Below, piece after piece: positions 28,214 to 36,394 of a stretch of DNA of 64,000 nt. The stretch is taken from the NCBI RefSeq assembly GCF_022844465.1, contig NZ_JALHLP010000004.1, positions 1 to 64,000 of the forward strand, in the 5' to 3' direction. Under the pieces are notes generated by a model that was not told the origin of the DNA, made no database searches, and worked only from the letters and a program-made list of their open reading frames with translations. Position 1 is the stretch's first letter. Every line of letters starts with the position of its first letter. The translations under genes were made by a program, and so were the position numbers. This DNA is from Bradyrhizobium sp. (GTDB lineage Bacteria; Pseudomonadota; Alphaproteobacteria; Rhizobiales; Xanthobacteraceae).

Positions 28214-28263
28214 CGCGGGGCGCGGGGCGCGGGGCGCGGGGCGCGGGGCGCGGGGCGCGGGGG
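28214..28263 (+). repeat. Tandem CGCGGGG heptamer array, G-quadruplex-prone
   Basis: About seven exact copies of the 7-base unit CGCGGGG run head to tail, giving seven GGGG runs separated by CGC. The array lies about 70 bases before the start of the leftward TPR glycosyltransferase gene, so its G-rich strand is the template strand of that gene. Tandem arrays of this kind change copy number by slippage. Confidence 0.9.
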
Positions 28264-28446
28264 TGGCGGCATAACGCCCTAAAAATGGGTACTGGCCGAA
28301 TTAGGCCACTCGCAGATTCAAGACAGGCCACTGAATTTGAACAGCCAGAATGCGAAGGTCCACAGCCCGATGACCACGACGGCCATCGTAGCGTTCTCGC
28401 GCCATGAGAGGGGCTTCCTGTCCATCCCGCGACCATAGACGAGAGC

Positions 28447-28903
28447 TTGGCTTTTCGTCTGTCCGATTTCCGTCTCAGGGGACGGTTAATAGGGCTGTTA
28501 AGCGTCCTACGGCGGCGGGGTCCATCCTTGCGGCGGGTCATAGCTCGGGGGTCGCGCGCTAAGGAGGCTGCTCGTGAAGCAGACCGAGCCGAGGCCTACG
28601 CCTGGTCGATCCGCATGGAGGGCTATGGCGGGCCAGCACAGCCGTCGCCGACGATCGGGCAATGCCTCAATGGCGGCTTGGGCTGGCTAGAAGTCGAATG
28701 CAACCGCTGCAAGACCAGGGCGAGCTTACCGCTCAACGCCATCCGCCGGCCGCGGGACACGCCGATCTGGAAACTGGAAGCCGCGCTGAAATGCCGGTCC
28801 TGCAAAAAGGGCCGGTATGCGCCGCCGGTGCACATGATCAAGCTGACCCGCGACGCAGGAGATCACGCCTTACAAGTGGGTGCATCCCGACGAGGGCAGA
28901 TGA
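28447..28903 (+). pseudogene. Zinc-ribbon small protein gene with a 3' frameshift
   Basis: The frame from 28447 holds RMEGYGGPAQPSPTIGQCLN, GGLGWLEVECNRCKTRASLP and LKCRSCKKGRYAPPVHM. Two CxxC pairs (ECNRC, KCRSC) should bind one zinc. After VHMIKLTRD the expected ending EITPYKWVHPDEGR, which I recall for this Bradyrhizobium family, appears in another frame and closes at TGA 28901-28903, so a small insertion or deletion lies near 28855. The uninterrupted frame instead runs on to 29019 with low-complexity sequence. The first 50 codons are not convincing and the true start may be the ATG at the RMEGYGG segment. Confidence 0.5.
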
Positions 28904-28916
28904 GAGCCCGGCCGCC

Positions 28917-28948
28917 GGCCCCACCCTCGTGGCAGGGCCTTTTTTTTT
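28917..28948 (+). terminator. Rho-independent terminator
   Basis: GGCCC and GGGCC, with inner CAC/GTG pairing, form a stem closed by a short loop and followed by nine T residues (28940-28948). It lies just after the frameshifted zinc-ribbon gene and would terminate rightward transcription. Confidence 0.7.
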
Positions 28949-29073
28949 GGAGTGCCGCAACACAAGACCCCTTATTTCAGTACCGTTGGGGCTCCGCTTC
29001 GGGCCCCATTTGGACCTAGAATCGGAAGAATCCTCGCCCGGCCGCCAGGGGTCTTCTAAACTTGTCTCGCAAG

Positions 29074-29215
29074 CGGAGAAGGTTGGATCCCAGTTGCTCT
29101 CCCTCCGCCAGTCGCTCAATGTGTCCGGCCCGGACACATAGGTAACAATTTGGACCTGAGACATGGGTGACAACTCGTGCCGAACGGGTTGTCGAAGGGT
29201 TGGGATGCAGGCAGA
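29074..29215 (+). repeat. tRNA-3'-end-like tail followed by an insertion-sequence-end-like block
   Basis: 29074-29110 repeats the GGTTxGATCCCAG ... CTCTCCCTCCGCCA tail seen at 20217 and 24415. It is followed by GTGTCCGGCCCGGACACAT, a self-complementary GTCCGG-CCGGAC core, and GAGACATGGGTGACAACTCG. The GACATGGGTGACAAC part occurs again at 33798-33815 next to another worn repeat. Such strings look like the ends of an insertion sequence; no transposase remains and I do not assign a family. Confidence 0.4.
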
Positions 29216-29370
29216 GACGTCCGCAGACGGTGACGAGTACACAGTACCTCGCAGTCGTGGCGCGGGCATTCGAGCTTGAACTCGCGAAAGAAAGCGTGAC
29301 GCCTGCCATCTTTTTTGGAGGCGGTTTCCGGTGCGGCCTTTGCGTCGCAATTCGCCGTCGCAATTCGCCG

Positions 29371-30561
29371 CTATCGCCGCTCGTCCGGCGTCGGAAGGAC
29401 AAAGATCTGGCCGGGGTAGATCATGTTGGGATTGCGGATCTGTTCCCGGTTGGCCTTGTAAATGATGGCGTACCGCGTGCCCGCGCCATAGGTGTCGCGG
29501 CTAAGACGCCAGAGGCTGTCGCCACGGGAGACCGTGGTGGTCACGATCTTCGGCACGACCACGGTGGAAGTCGAACCCGCGCCCGGCGGGGCGGTCGCGA
29601 CGGCCGCCGGCGGTGGTTGTCTTGCAGCGCTGGCAATGTCCGGCCGCTCGGCCGCCGCGGCCTGCGCCGGCACGGACGCGGTGACCACCGCGTCGGGAAT
29701 ATTGAACGGCACCTCGGCGCGTGCGCGGACCGCGCCTGAATTCGGCTCCACTTCGTCCAGCCGGACGCGGTAGCGGCCGGGCGTCGCCCCTTCCTTGATC
29801 GTGACCGCAAAACGTCCATCCGCGCCGGCCGTCACCGACGCCACAAAGCTGTCGTTGAGATAAAGCCTCACCGCGGCGCCGGGGCGCGCCTGGCCGCTGA
29901 CATGGAGCTTGCCGTCCGGCTCGGTCTCGACCGTCTCCACGACCACGGCCCCGGCCGTCGGCGTTGGCGCGGCCGGCTGCGACAGCACGACGGTGGGTTT
30001 GCCCGGAGTCATCAGCGCCACGACCGGCCGGTCGGTCGGTCCCGGCTCAATGGCCACTGCGACGCTTTGCCTGGACGAAGCCTGCGTGCCGTCCGGCCGC
30101 TTCAGGCGCAACGTCAGATCGTAAGTGCCTGCGGGAAGCCGCGGCGGGACCATCACGAATTGTCCGGATTGATCGGCGACCGCGCGATCATGCACCTCGC
30201 CGTTGCGCAGCAGTTCCACCGTTGCGCCGGGAGTCGCCCGGCCTGCGATCACGGCTTCGCCCGTCGGCTCGATGCGGGCGACGTCGAACGCCGCCACGTC
30301 GTCGCCGCTGTCCGGCGGTACGGGCGATCCGGCCAGCGCGGCTGCCACGGCGTTTGCTTTCACTTGCGCTGCGGCCAGCGCGGCCGGACCCTGATCCCGC
30401 GCGTCCGCTGCCGGCTTTGAGACGGCTGGGGCCGCGGTTGCAGCGTTGGTGTCAGCAGGTCGTTCTCGGCGGACGTGCTGGATGGCGAAGACAAGCGCTA
30501 TGCCAAAGGCGGCAAGCGCCGCAGAGAACACGACTACTCGGCCCATTGATTTCGAAGTCAT
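29371..30561 (-). CDS. LysM-domain, membrane-anchored periplasmic protein
   Basis: The start at 30561 follows GGAG by seven bases; the longer frame to 30789 runs through repeat-like DNA and is not protein-like. The 396-residue protein opens MTSKSMGRVVVFSAALAAFG, one membrane helix (about 8-30), then an Ala/Pro-rich region. The middle (about 90-290) holds bacterial Ig-like folds (EAVIAGRATPGATVELLRNG; DGKLHVSGQARPGAAVRLYL). The last 60 residues are a LysM peptidoglycan-binding domain (VSRGDSLWRLSRDTYGAGTR to NPNMIYPGQIFVLP). This architecture is common in rhizobia; it probably sits in the inner membrane and binds the cell wall. No operon partner. Confidence 0.8.
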   Translation of the reverse strand: MTSKSMGRVVVFSAALAAFGIALVFAIQHVRRERPADTNAATAAPAVSKPAADARDQGPAALAAAQVKANAVAAALAGSPVPPDSGDDVAAFDVARIEPTGEAVIAGRATPGATVELLRNGEVHDRAVADQSGQFVMVPPRLPAGTYDLTLRLKRPDGTQASSRQSVAVAIEPGPTDRPVVALMTPGKPTVVLSQPAAPTPTAGAVVVETVETEPDGKLHVSGQARPGAAVRLYLNDSFVASVTAGADGRFAVTIKEGATPGRYRVRLDEVEPNSGAVRARAEVPFNIPDAVVTASVPAQAAAAERPDIASAARQPPPAAVATAPPGAGSTSTVVVPKIVTTTVSRGDSLWRLSRDTYGAGTRYAIIYKANREQIRNPNMIYPGQIFVLPTPDERR

Positions 30562-30848
30562 CACGTTACTCCGTCGGTCGGAGCGTTGGCTCCCCGACAT
30601 TATACAGCATTTTCCAGCGGAGTGCGTACCGTTCAAATGCCGCGAATCGGGCCAGACCCGCCTGCGCCGGGATGGTGCCAGGTGGTTGGCCTTAAAGACG
30701 GGGTTGTCGTTGTTTCGTCCGCCGGGGCCCATCGAAAAAGCCCTGCCGGCCGTTCCACGCTTCCAGTATGCCGGGTTACTCCCCGCCACGTCGGCCTACG
30801 CGGAGAGGTTCGATTCATGTTCCTCGCCCTCCGTCATCGCTCAAGAAT
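30562..30848. other. Intergenic stretch with a worn tRNA-like tail
   Basis: No gene is supported. At 30800-30837 CGGAGAGGTTCGATTCATG and CCTCGCCCTCCGTCA repeat, with several changes, the tail seen at 20217, 24415 and 29074. It is the right-most copy found and may mark the edge of the accessory region. Confidence 0.4.
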
Positions 30849-31319
30849 CTATGCATGCGCCGCTCTGGCCGAGCGCCGCGGATGTTGCGATCCACGGTCG
30901 TTTTCGGCGCCATTGAACGGGTTGAACACGGATGCGCCCAGACCGGCGACGTTGCGGTCGTTGCGCGTCACCAGCGTCAAGCCATTGGTCAACGCAGTCG
31001 CCGCGAGCAGACCATCGATAGCCGGAACGGGCCTGATGGCGCTCATACGCCCCCATTGATCGGACACCGCGTTGTCGATGCCGAGCACGCGCCCATTGAA
31101 TGCCGCCTCTATTTCCCCCAACCAGCGTTCGAGCGCGGCTGCCCTGCCCGGGTCCCGAGGGCGCGCAAGTTCAATGCCCTTTCGGATCTCACCAAGGACG
31201 AGCGTGCTCAGGAACAGATCCGCATCGGCAATAGAGGCATACCAGGCCGACACATGGAGGTCGCAACGCGCGCCCTTTCGGACCTCGGAAATGATGTTGG
31301 TATCGATCAGGTAGCTCAT
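30849..31319 (-). CDS. vapC: VapC-type PIN-domain toxin
   Basis: The 156-residue protein has the PIN ribonuclease pattern: MSYLIDTNIISEV at the N-terminus (first Asp), a Glu in LVLGEIRKGIE, and VPAIDGLLAATALTNGLTLV then TRNDRNV with the later acidic residues that hold Mg2+. PIN toxins cut tRNA or rRNA when freed from the antitoxin. Its ATG overlaps the antitoxin stop as ATGA, so the pair is translationally coupled. The last 20 residues (basic, HPRRSARAAHA) extend past the usual end after FNPF, perhaps a read-through after loss of the native stop. Confidence 0.85.
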   Translation of the reverse strand: MSYLIDTNIISEVRKGARCDLHVSAWYASIADADLFLSTLVLGEIRKGIELARPRDPGRAAALERWLGEIEAAFNGRVLGIDNAVSDQWGRMSAIRPVPAIDGLLAATALTNGLTLVTRNDRNVAGLGASVFNPFNGAENDRGSQHPRRSARAAHA

Positions 31320-31597
31320 AGATCGACGTCACGTCCGGGAGCGGCGCTACGATCGAGGTCGATCCCGTCAAGCGGCGCGGACGCAAGAAGCGCTTTCAGA
31401 CTCACTTTGGGCGGCTCGCCAAAACGTTGTTGAAGAAGCCTGCGCGCCTCAGACTGGCGCAAAGGATCGGACAAGGCCGCGGCAACACCGCGGACCAGGC
31501 TCGCATCGTCCTTGCGAACACGGACCTCGACCCGCACGAAACCCCGGCGCTCCATGCGTGCGCGGTGCGTCGCAAGAGGGGATTTTGCCTTGCCCAT
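31316..31597 (-). CDS. vapB: VapB-type antitoxin
   Basis: This 93-residue protein precedes the PIN toxin and overlaps it by four bases. It starts MGKAKSPLATHRARMERRGF, a basic N-terminal part followed by VRVEVRVRKDDASLVRGVAA, a ribbon-helix-type DNA-binding pattern, and has a C-terminal tail (LLASAPLDGIDLDR) suited to wrapping the toxin active site. Known partners of this layout bind their own promoter. The promoter region (31598-31640) contains TTTCCGGAAATAGTACCGGAAA, partly shown here as TTTCCGGAAATAGTACCGG, a direct/inverted repeat that is a good operator candidate. Confidence 0.8.
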   Translation of the reverse strand: MGKAKSPLATHRARMERRGFVRVEVRVRKDDASLVRGVAAALSDPLRQSEARRLLQQRFGEPPKVSLKALLASAPLDGIDLDRSAAPGRDVDL

Positions 31598-31606
31598 TTC
31601 TGTCCC

Positions 31607-31635
31607 TCCAGATTTCCGGAAATAGTACCGGAAAT
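31607..31635. promoter_or_regulatory. Candidate VapBC operator (repeated TTCCGGAA)
   Basis: Just upstream of the antitoxin start the sequence contains TTTCCGGAAA and then TACCGGAAA about ten bases later. The first is a perfect palindrome and the second a near repeat. Autoregulated toxin-antitoxin operons usually carry such a pair over their promoter. Inference only. Confidence 0.45.
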
Positions 31636-31682
31636 CGTGAGAAGGCGCAAGTCAGCAGTTGCTGCGCCTCGGCCAGTTCCGG

Positions 31683-32798
31683 TTAGCACCGGCTCGATCG
31701 GAAGCTGGCACGAGCCGCATCACACACTGCCGGATTGGAGAACGAGGCGCCAAACCATTTGCTGGTCAACGAGCCATCGTTGTCGATCCAGGGGATCGGG
31801 GGCATTTGCGGCAGGTAGGAGGCGTACGGCATTACCATCGCAAGCGTCACTCTGCCTGGAAACCGTGCGAGGAAAGCCTTGTTCATTCCGCCGTCCAGTC
31901 CGCTGTAGATCGGGGCAACTGGCAAATTGTCTTCAAGCAATTGCGCATAGGCGATCTCGTCGGCGCGCCTCTTCACCTGGGCTCGTCGCGCGATTTCCGG
32001 ATTGACGACGAAGGGGGGGCATTTTCCGGCGGGATTGAACACCGGAGGGTGCGGCGAATTTGGGGGAGGCTGCGCATCGAATACATAGCGGCGGTTGCAC
32101 ACATCCACCTTGGGTTCGAGTTGCGTCGTCTCGAAATGATCGTTGCCGACCTTGAGCATTTTCCAGAAGGCCAGGTTGGGATTATTTCGATGCCGCGCCA
32201 GATTCGCCGGCGTCAGGCGGAACGGATAGGCCTGGACCTGGAACGACGGCCGGCCGCTGCGGAATGAGTCGCGCGCCAGCGAATAGATCTCGCTGATCTG
32301 CTCGTCGGTCATGGCATAGCAACCGCTCGACCAGCAGTCGCCGTGGATCATGAGGAAGCTGCCGTCGCGCTTGTTCGCCTTGTCGAATTTATTGGGATAG
32401 CCGAGGTTGATCGAAAGATAGAAGTTGGAGTTGGGATTCATCATCTCAGGTGTGACTGCATAGAATCCTTCCGGCGCCTGTCGGTCGCCCTCGTACAATT
32501 TCGGCCCGAGATCGCCCGACCACCGGCAGATCGGATAGGTCTTGAGGATCTGGAAGCGGCCGGTGGTGTCCTGTTTCCAGACTTCGAGCTCCGCCTCTTC
32601 CTTGAAAAGACGCACAACGATCGGCGAATATTTCGGCATCTTCTTCTGTTCGAGCAGCGCGAGCAGTTCGGCCGGCAGTTCCTGTGTCGCCTTGGCCGGC
32701 AACGGCTTCTTGCTTTCGCCAAGGCACGTGACCGGCGTCAAGGCCGCGGCAAGAGCCGCCGCCAATACGAGTGCACGTCGGGCCATGGTGAGGATCAC
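31683..32798 (-). CDS. YafK-like murein L,D-transpeptidase (YkuD fold)
   Basis: The 371-residue protein starts at a GTG (32796-32798) eight bases after GGAG; an ATG at 32786 is the alternative. The signal peptide is ARRALVLAAALAAALTPVTC. The catalytic domain (about residues 60-200) includes YSPIVVRLFKEEAELEVW and the active-site stretch FLMIHGDCWSSGCYAMTDEQ near residue 150, where the His and the second Cys are the expected catalytic pair. This spacing fits the YafK/DpaA subgroup of L,D-transpeptidases, which cut or form links between peptidoglycan and other molecules. The C-terminal 120 residues are low in recognised motifs. Periplasmic; stands alone. Confidence 0.85.
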   Translation of the reverse strand: MILTMARRALVLAAALAAALTPVTCLGESKKPLPAKATQELPAELLALLEQKKMPKYSPIVVRLFKEEAELEVWKQDTTGRFQILKTYPICRWSGDLGPKLYEGDRQAPEGFYAVTPEMMNPNSNFYLSINLGYPNKFDKANKRDGSFLMIHGDCWSSGCYAMTDEQISEIYSLARDSFRSGRPSFQVQAYPFRLTPANLARHRNNPNLAFWKMLKVGNDHFETTQLEPKVDVCNRRYVFDAQPPPNSPHPPVFNPAGKCPPFVVNPEIARRAQVKRRADEIAYAQLLEDNLPVAPIYSGLDGGMNKAFLARFPGRVTLAMVMPYASYLPQMPPIPWIDNDGSLTSKWFGASFSNPAVCDAARASFRSSRC

Positions 32799-32831
32799 TG
32801 CTGTATCTCCAGCCCTTCCGCCCGCGCGCCG

Positions 32832-33509
32832 CTATTTCTCGAACCCGACGAACACCGTTGCCTCCTCAACCGACTTCCGCTCCGACACCACCGCATTTGC
32901 CGGAAAAGTCTCATCCGGCCAGCCCAGCGCGATGCTTTTCATGATGACCTGATCGTCGGCTATTCCGGCGTGCTCGCGCACCACGGGGGATTGCATGATG
33001 CCCTGGCTGTTGATCACGGCGCCGAGCCCGCGCGACCAGGCGGCATTGACCAGGGCGGTCGCCACGGCGCCGCAGTCGAACGGCGTATCGTCGCTGCCGT
33101 CAAGCACGCGGTCATAGGTGATGATCACGCACACAGGCGCGTCGAACTGGCGGAAGCCGCGTAGCACCCAGTCCTGGCGCTTGTCCTTGTTGTCGCGCTC
33201 GATTCCCATCGCGGAGAATAATTGCTTGGCGACGCCGACCTGCCGGTCGCGGTGCTTGCCGGCAAAGGGCTGGCCGGTGCGGAACTCGCGCGACTGCGGG
33301 ATGCCCGCCACCATCCGTTCGGTATTGCCGGCGCGGATCCGGTCCAGCGGCTCGCCGGATATGACATAGAAGTTCCAGGGCTGGGTGTTCATCGACGACG
33401 GCGCGCGCATCGCCAGGCCGATGATTTCCGCAATCAGCTCTTTCGGCACTGGATCGGGTTTGTAACCGCGGATACTCCGGCGGCCGAGGATGACGTCGTC
33501 AAACTGCAT
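32832..33509 (-). CDS. Nitroreductase-family flavoprotein
   Basis: The 225 residues show the FMN-dependent nitroreductase pattern: ILGRRSIRGYKPDPVPKEL at the N-terminus, then APSSMNTQPWNFYVISGEP (the S-x-x-N-x-Q-P-W FMN-binding block), and GAVATALVNAAWSRGLGAVI plus IALGWPDE near the end. The enzyme would use NAD(P)H to reduce nitro compounds or quinones in the cytoplasm; the natural substrate is unknown. Length is normal. It lies 33 bases from the L,D-transpeptidase start but the two functions do not suggest a pathway. Confidence 0.85.
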   Translation of the reverse strand: MQFDDVILGRRSIRGYKPDPVPKELIAEIIGLAMRAPSSMNTQPWNFYVISGEPLDRIRAGNTERMVAGIPQSREFRTGQPFAGKHRDRQVGVAKQLFSAMGIERDNKDKRQDWVLRGFRQFDAPVCVIITYDRVLDGSDDTPFDCGAVATALVNAAWSRGLGAVINSQGIMQSPVVREHAGIADDQVIMKSIALGWPDETFPANAVVSERKSVEEATVFVGFEK

Positions 33510-33866
33510 CGGTTTGGGATTCTCCGGATAACGTCTCAGAAGCTGCCACGATGCAGCATCCGATCACAGGTGAGGGGGCGCCCGACGTGACACCGGACAG
33601 CATCCGTTGCGTTCCTGCGGTCGTTCATCGGATTTTGCGATGATGAAATTGTGCTGCTGATTTGCCCGACGAGTCAAGTTTTCGGTCCAAACCGTCGGCC
33701 GCGGCCGCCGCCGGCTACTTTGCATGGGGTTGTTTTCGATATTTTGGCGGTACCGTGCCGGAGCGTACCCAAGAAACGTACCCAAGAAACGTATCCAAGA
33801 CATGGGTGACAACCCCGTGCCCCCGGGTCGCCGAGGGATTGCAGGGCCATCCGCGCCAGGTCGCTT
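33510..33866. repeat. Intergenic stretch with a 13-base tandem repeat and a worn insertion-sequence-like block
   Basis: No gene is supported in these 357 bases. CGTACCCAAGAAA occurs twice in tandem (33764-33776, 33777-33789) with a third, worn unit after it (33790-33800). It runs into GACATGGGTGACAACCCCGTGCC (shown in part as GACATGGGTGACAAC), which shares its start with 29160-29180. The TTTGCCCGACGAGTCAAG string near 33660 is of a type I recall from Bradyrhizobium intergenic DNA. Confidence 0.4.
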
Positions 33867-36386
33867 TCACAGCCACAGCACCTTGCGGCGGAGGTCGAGG
33901 TCGTGGCGGAGGTCTTTCGACGGCCCCTGATGGATCACCCGGCCGCGCTCCAGCGCCACCGTGGTGTCGGACAGCGCCAGTGCCAGATCGAGATGATGAT
34001 CGACGATGATGATCGCGATCTCCCGGCGCAGCCGGTCGAAGGTCTCGAACAGCTGCTCGACGATGTTGGGGGCGAGCCCTTCGAAGGGTTCATCGAGCAG
34101 CAAGACCCGGACGTCGCCTGAAAGCGCGCGAGCCACCGCGACCATCTGCTGCTCGCCGCCCGAAAGATAATCCGCCGGGCTGTCGAGCCGTTCGCGAATC
34201 CGCGGGAAGTATTCGTAGATGCGCTCCCGGGTCCAGTGCACGCCATTGCCGGTCTGGCGCTTCAGCCCGCCAAGCTCCAGATTCTGCTCGACGCTCATGC
34301 CCGCGAACAGCCCGCGGCCCTGCGGCACGTAGCCGATCCCGAGCCTCGCATTCTGCGCCGACGATTGGCCTATAAGCTCGCTGTCGGCGAGCTTGATCGA
34401 TCCGTTTGATGCCGGCGCGATGCCGACCAGCGTCTTCAGCAGCGTGGACTTGCCGGCGCCGTTGCGGCCCAGCAGGGCCATGATCTCGTTCTCGTGCAGC
34501 GTGAAGCTGACATCGTCGAGAATGTGGCTCTTGCCGTAAAAAGTGTCGACATGGCTGACCGTCAGCAGCGCGTTGGCGCGGGCGGCGGTTTCCCGCGGGC
34601 GCGCCGCAACCGCGGTGGCGCCGGAACCGATATAGACTTCCTGCACCTTGGCGCTGGCTCGCGCTTCCTCGACGGCGCCGTCGAGCAGGACCCGGCCTTC
34701 GTTCATGACCGTGACATGATCCGCCAGTTGAAACACCCGGTCGATGTCGTGCTCGACCAGCAGCACCGGCAGATCCGCCGAGATACGCTTGATGATGGCG
34801 CCGATCCGCTCCCGCTCCGCCGCAGCAAGCCCGGCCAGCGGCTCGTCCAGCAGCAGCACGCGCGGCGCGGTGGCGAGCGCCACGCCCATGTCGAGAAGGC
34901 GCTGGCCACCATAGGACAGGTTGCCGGCTTCGACCGTTTCAATGCCCGCCAGACCGAGATAGCGGGTCACAGCGTCGGTCTCGGCATTGATAGCGCCGAT
35001 CGACAGCGCATTGGTGAGCGGATCGAAGCGGCGCGGATGCCGCGCCTGCACCGCGAGGCGGATGTTTTCGCCGACGCTGAGCGCCGGAAAAAGGTTGGTG
35101 ATCTGGAACGAGCGGCCGATGCCTGCGCCGGCGATCTCCTCCGGCGTGTGTCCGGCGATCGGCCGGCCCATCAGCGACACCGCGCCGTCGTCCGGCGGAT
35201 ACATGCCCGACAGCAGGTTGAACGCCGTGGTCTTGCCGGCGCCATTCGGGCCGATCAACGCATGCAGCGTGCGGTCGGCGATCGAGATGTCCATGCCCTG
35301 AACGGCCTTGATCCCGCCAAAACTCTTGATGATGTGACGTGCGGCAAGCACCGGTCCGTCAATGCGGGTTTGCGGCCGCAAGAATTCAGGCAGCGGCAGG
35401 GCTTCGATGCGACGCGCGGACATCGCGGCATCTTCCGTCGTCTTCTTGCGAAACGGCGCCATCAGCCGCTCGCCGACACCGATCAAGCCGGTCGGTGAAA
35501 ACACGATGAAGCCGACAAATACCAGACCGAACCAGAACAGCCAGTTCTCGGTATAGATCCCCAGAAATTCGCGGAACAGGATGAAGAACAGCGCCCCGAG
35601 CGCCGGGCCGAGAAAACTGCGCATCCCGCCGATCACCACCATCGCCAGCAGTTCACCGGAGAATGCGACCGAGATCGGATCCGCGGAGGTCATGCGGTTT
35701 TGATAGAGCAGCAGGACGCCGGCAAGTCCGGTGATCCCGGCGGACAGAACGAAGGCGGCCAGCTTGTAGCGGTTGGTCGGGTAGCCGAGAAAACGCGCGC
35801 GCTGCTCGTTCTCGCGGATCGCCACCAGCACGCTGCCGACCGGCGAGTTGTGGAATCGCCACAGCAGGACCAGCGCGGCGAGGGCTATTGCCGCGACCAA
35901 CCAGTAGTAGTTGGTGGAGGATTCCAGATTGAAGCCGAACAACGTCGGCCGCGTGATGCCGCCGAGACCGTTTTCGCCGCCGGTGACCTCGGTCCAGCGA
36001 AACGCCACCGCGTACAGCATCGCCGCCAGAGCCAGTGTAAGCAGAGAGAAATAGACGCCGCGCCGTCGGAGAATCAGGAAGCCGAACGCCGCCGCGATCA
36101 CGATGACGCTCAGGACGCCGACCAGGGCCGGGCCGAAGAAGGAGTCCGGCATCCAGTTTCGCTGCAGCAGGGCGGCGCCATAGGCGGCAAGGCCGAACCA
36201 CGCGCCATGGCCGAAGGACACCAGGCCGGTGTGGCCGACCAGAATGTTCAGCGCCATGCAGGCGAGCGCGTAAATGACGACCTCGGAGGCCGAGGTCATG
36301 GTCAGGCCAAGCCCGAGCAGCACCGGCGGCAGCAGCAGCAGCCCGACGGCGGCGATCAACAGCGGCAATGGCAGGTGCTTGGACAT
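33867..36386 (-). CDS. Fused branched-chain amino acid ABC transporter: LivM permease + LivG ATPase + LivF ATPase
   Basis: The start at 36386 (MSKHLPLPLLIAAVGLLLLP) lies eight bases after the livH stop; a longer frame to 36899 only shadows livH. The 839 residues hold three proteins in one chain. Residues about 1-315 are a LivM-type permease with some eight to ten helices. About 345-585 is a LivG-type ATPase (LIGPNGAGKTTAFNLLSG, YGGQRLLDMGVALA, LLLDEPLAGL). About 605-839 is a LivF-type ATPase (LLGRNGAGKSTLLKTLVG, LSGGEQQMVAVARALSG, LLLDEPFEGLAPNIVEQ). Both ATPase halves keep Walker A, signature and Walker B. With LivH and the binding protein it makes a complete inner-membrane importer of amino acids or amides. 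Confidence 0.9.
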   Translation of the reverse strand: MSKHLPLPLLIAAVGLLLLPPVLLGLGLTMTSASEVVIYALACMALNILVGHTGLVSFGHGAWFGLAAYGAALLQRNWMPDSFFGPALVGVLSVIVIAAAFGFLILRRRGVYFSLLTLALAAMLYAVAFRWTEVTGGENGLGGITRPTLFGFNLESSTNYYWLVAAIALAALVLLWRFHNSPVGSVLVAIRENEQRARFLGYPTNRYKLAAFVLSAGITGLAGVLLLYQNRMTSADPISVAFSGELLAMVVIGGMRSFLGPALGALFFILFREFLGIYTENWLFWFGLVFVGFIVFSPTGLIGVGERLMAPFRKKTTEDAAMSARRIEALPLPEFLRPQTRIDGPVLAARHIIKSFGGIKAVQGMDISIADRTLHALIGPNGAGKTTAFNLLSGMYPPDDGAVSLMGRPIAGHTPEEIAGAGIGRSFQITNLFPALSVGENIRLAVQARHPRRFDPLTNALSIGAINAETDAVTRYLGLAGIETVEAGNLSYGGQRLLDMGVALATAPRVLLLDEPLAGLAAAERERIGAIIKRISADLPVLLVEHDIDRVFQLADHVTVMNEGRVLLDGAVEEARASAKVQEVYIGSGATAVAARPRETAARANALLTVSHVDTFYGKSHILDDVSFTLHENEIMALLGRNGAGKSTLLKTLVGIAPASNGSIKLADSELIGQSSAQNARLGIGYVPQGRGLFAGMSVEQNLELGGLKRQTGNGVHWTRERIYEYFPRIRERLDSPADYLSGGEQQMVAVARALSGDVRVLLLDEPFEGLAPNIVEQLFETFDRLRREIAIIIVDHHLDLALALSDTTVALERGRVIHQGPSKDLRHDLDLRRKVLWL

Positions 36387-36394
36387 TCCGGCGC

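Noticed and set aside
28214..28263. CGCGGGG array as a CRISPR or coding repeat
   Set aside because: Units are only 7 bases with no spacers; it is a simple tandem repeat.
34494..35498. 334-codon plus-strand frame across the LivG/LivF part
   Set aside because: Antisense to conserved ABC motifs; composition typical of shadow frames.
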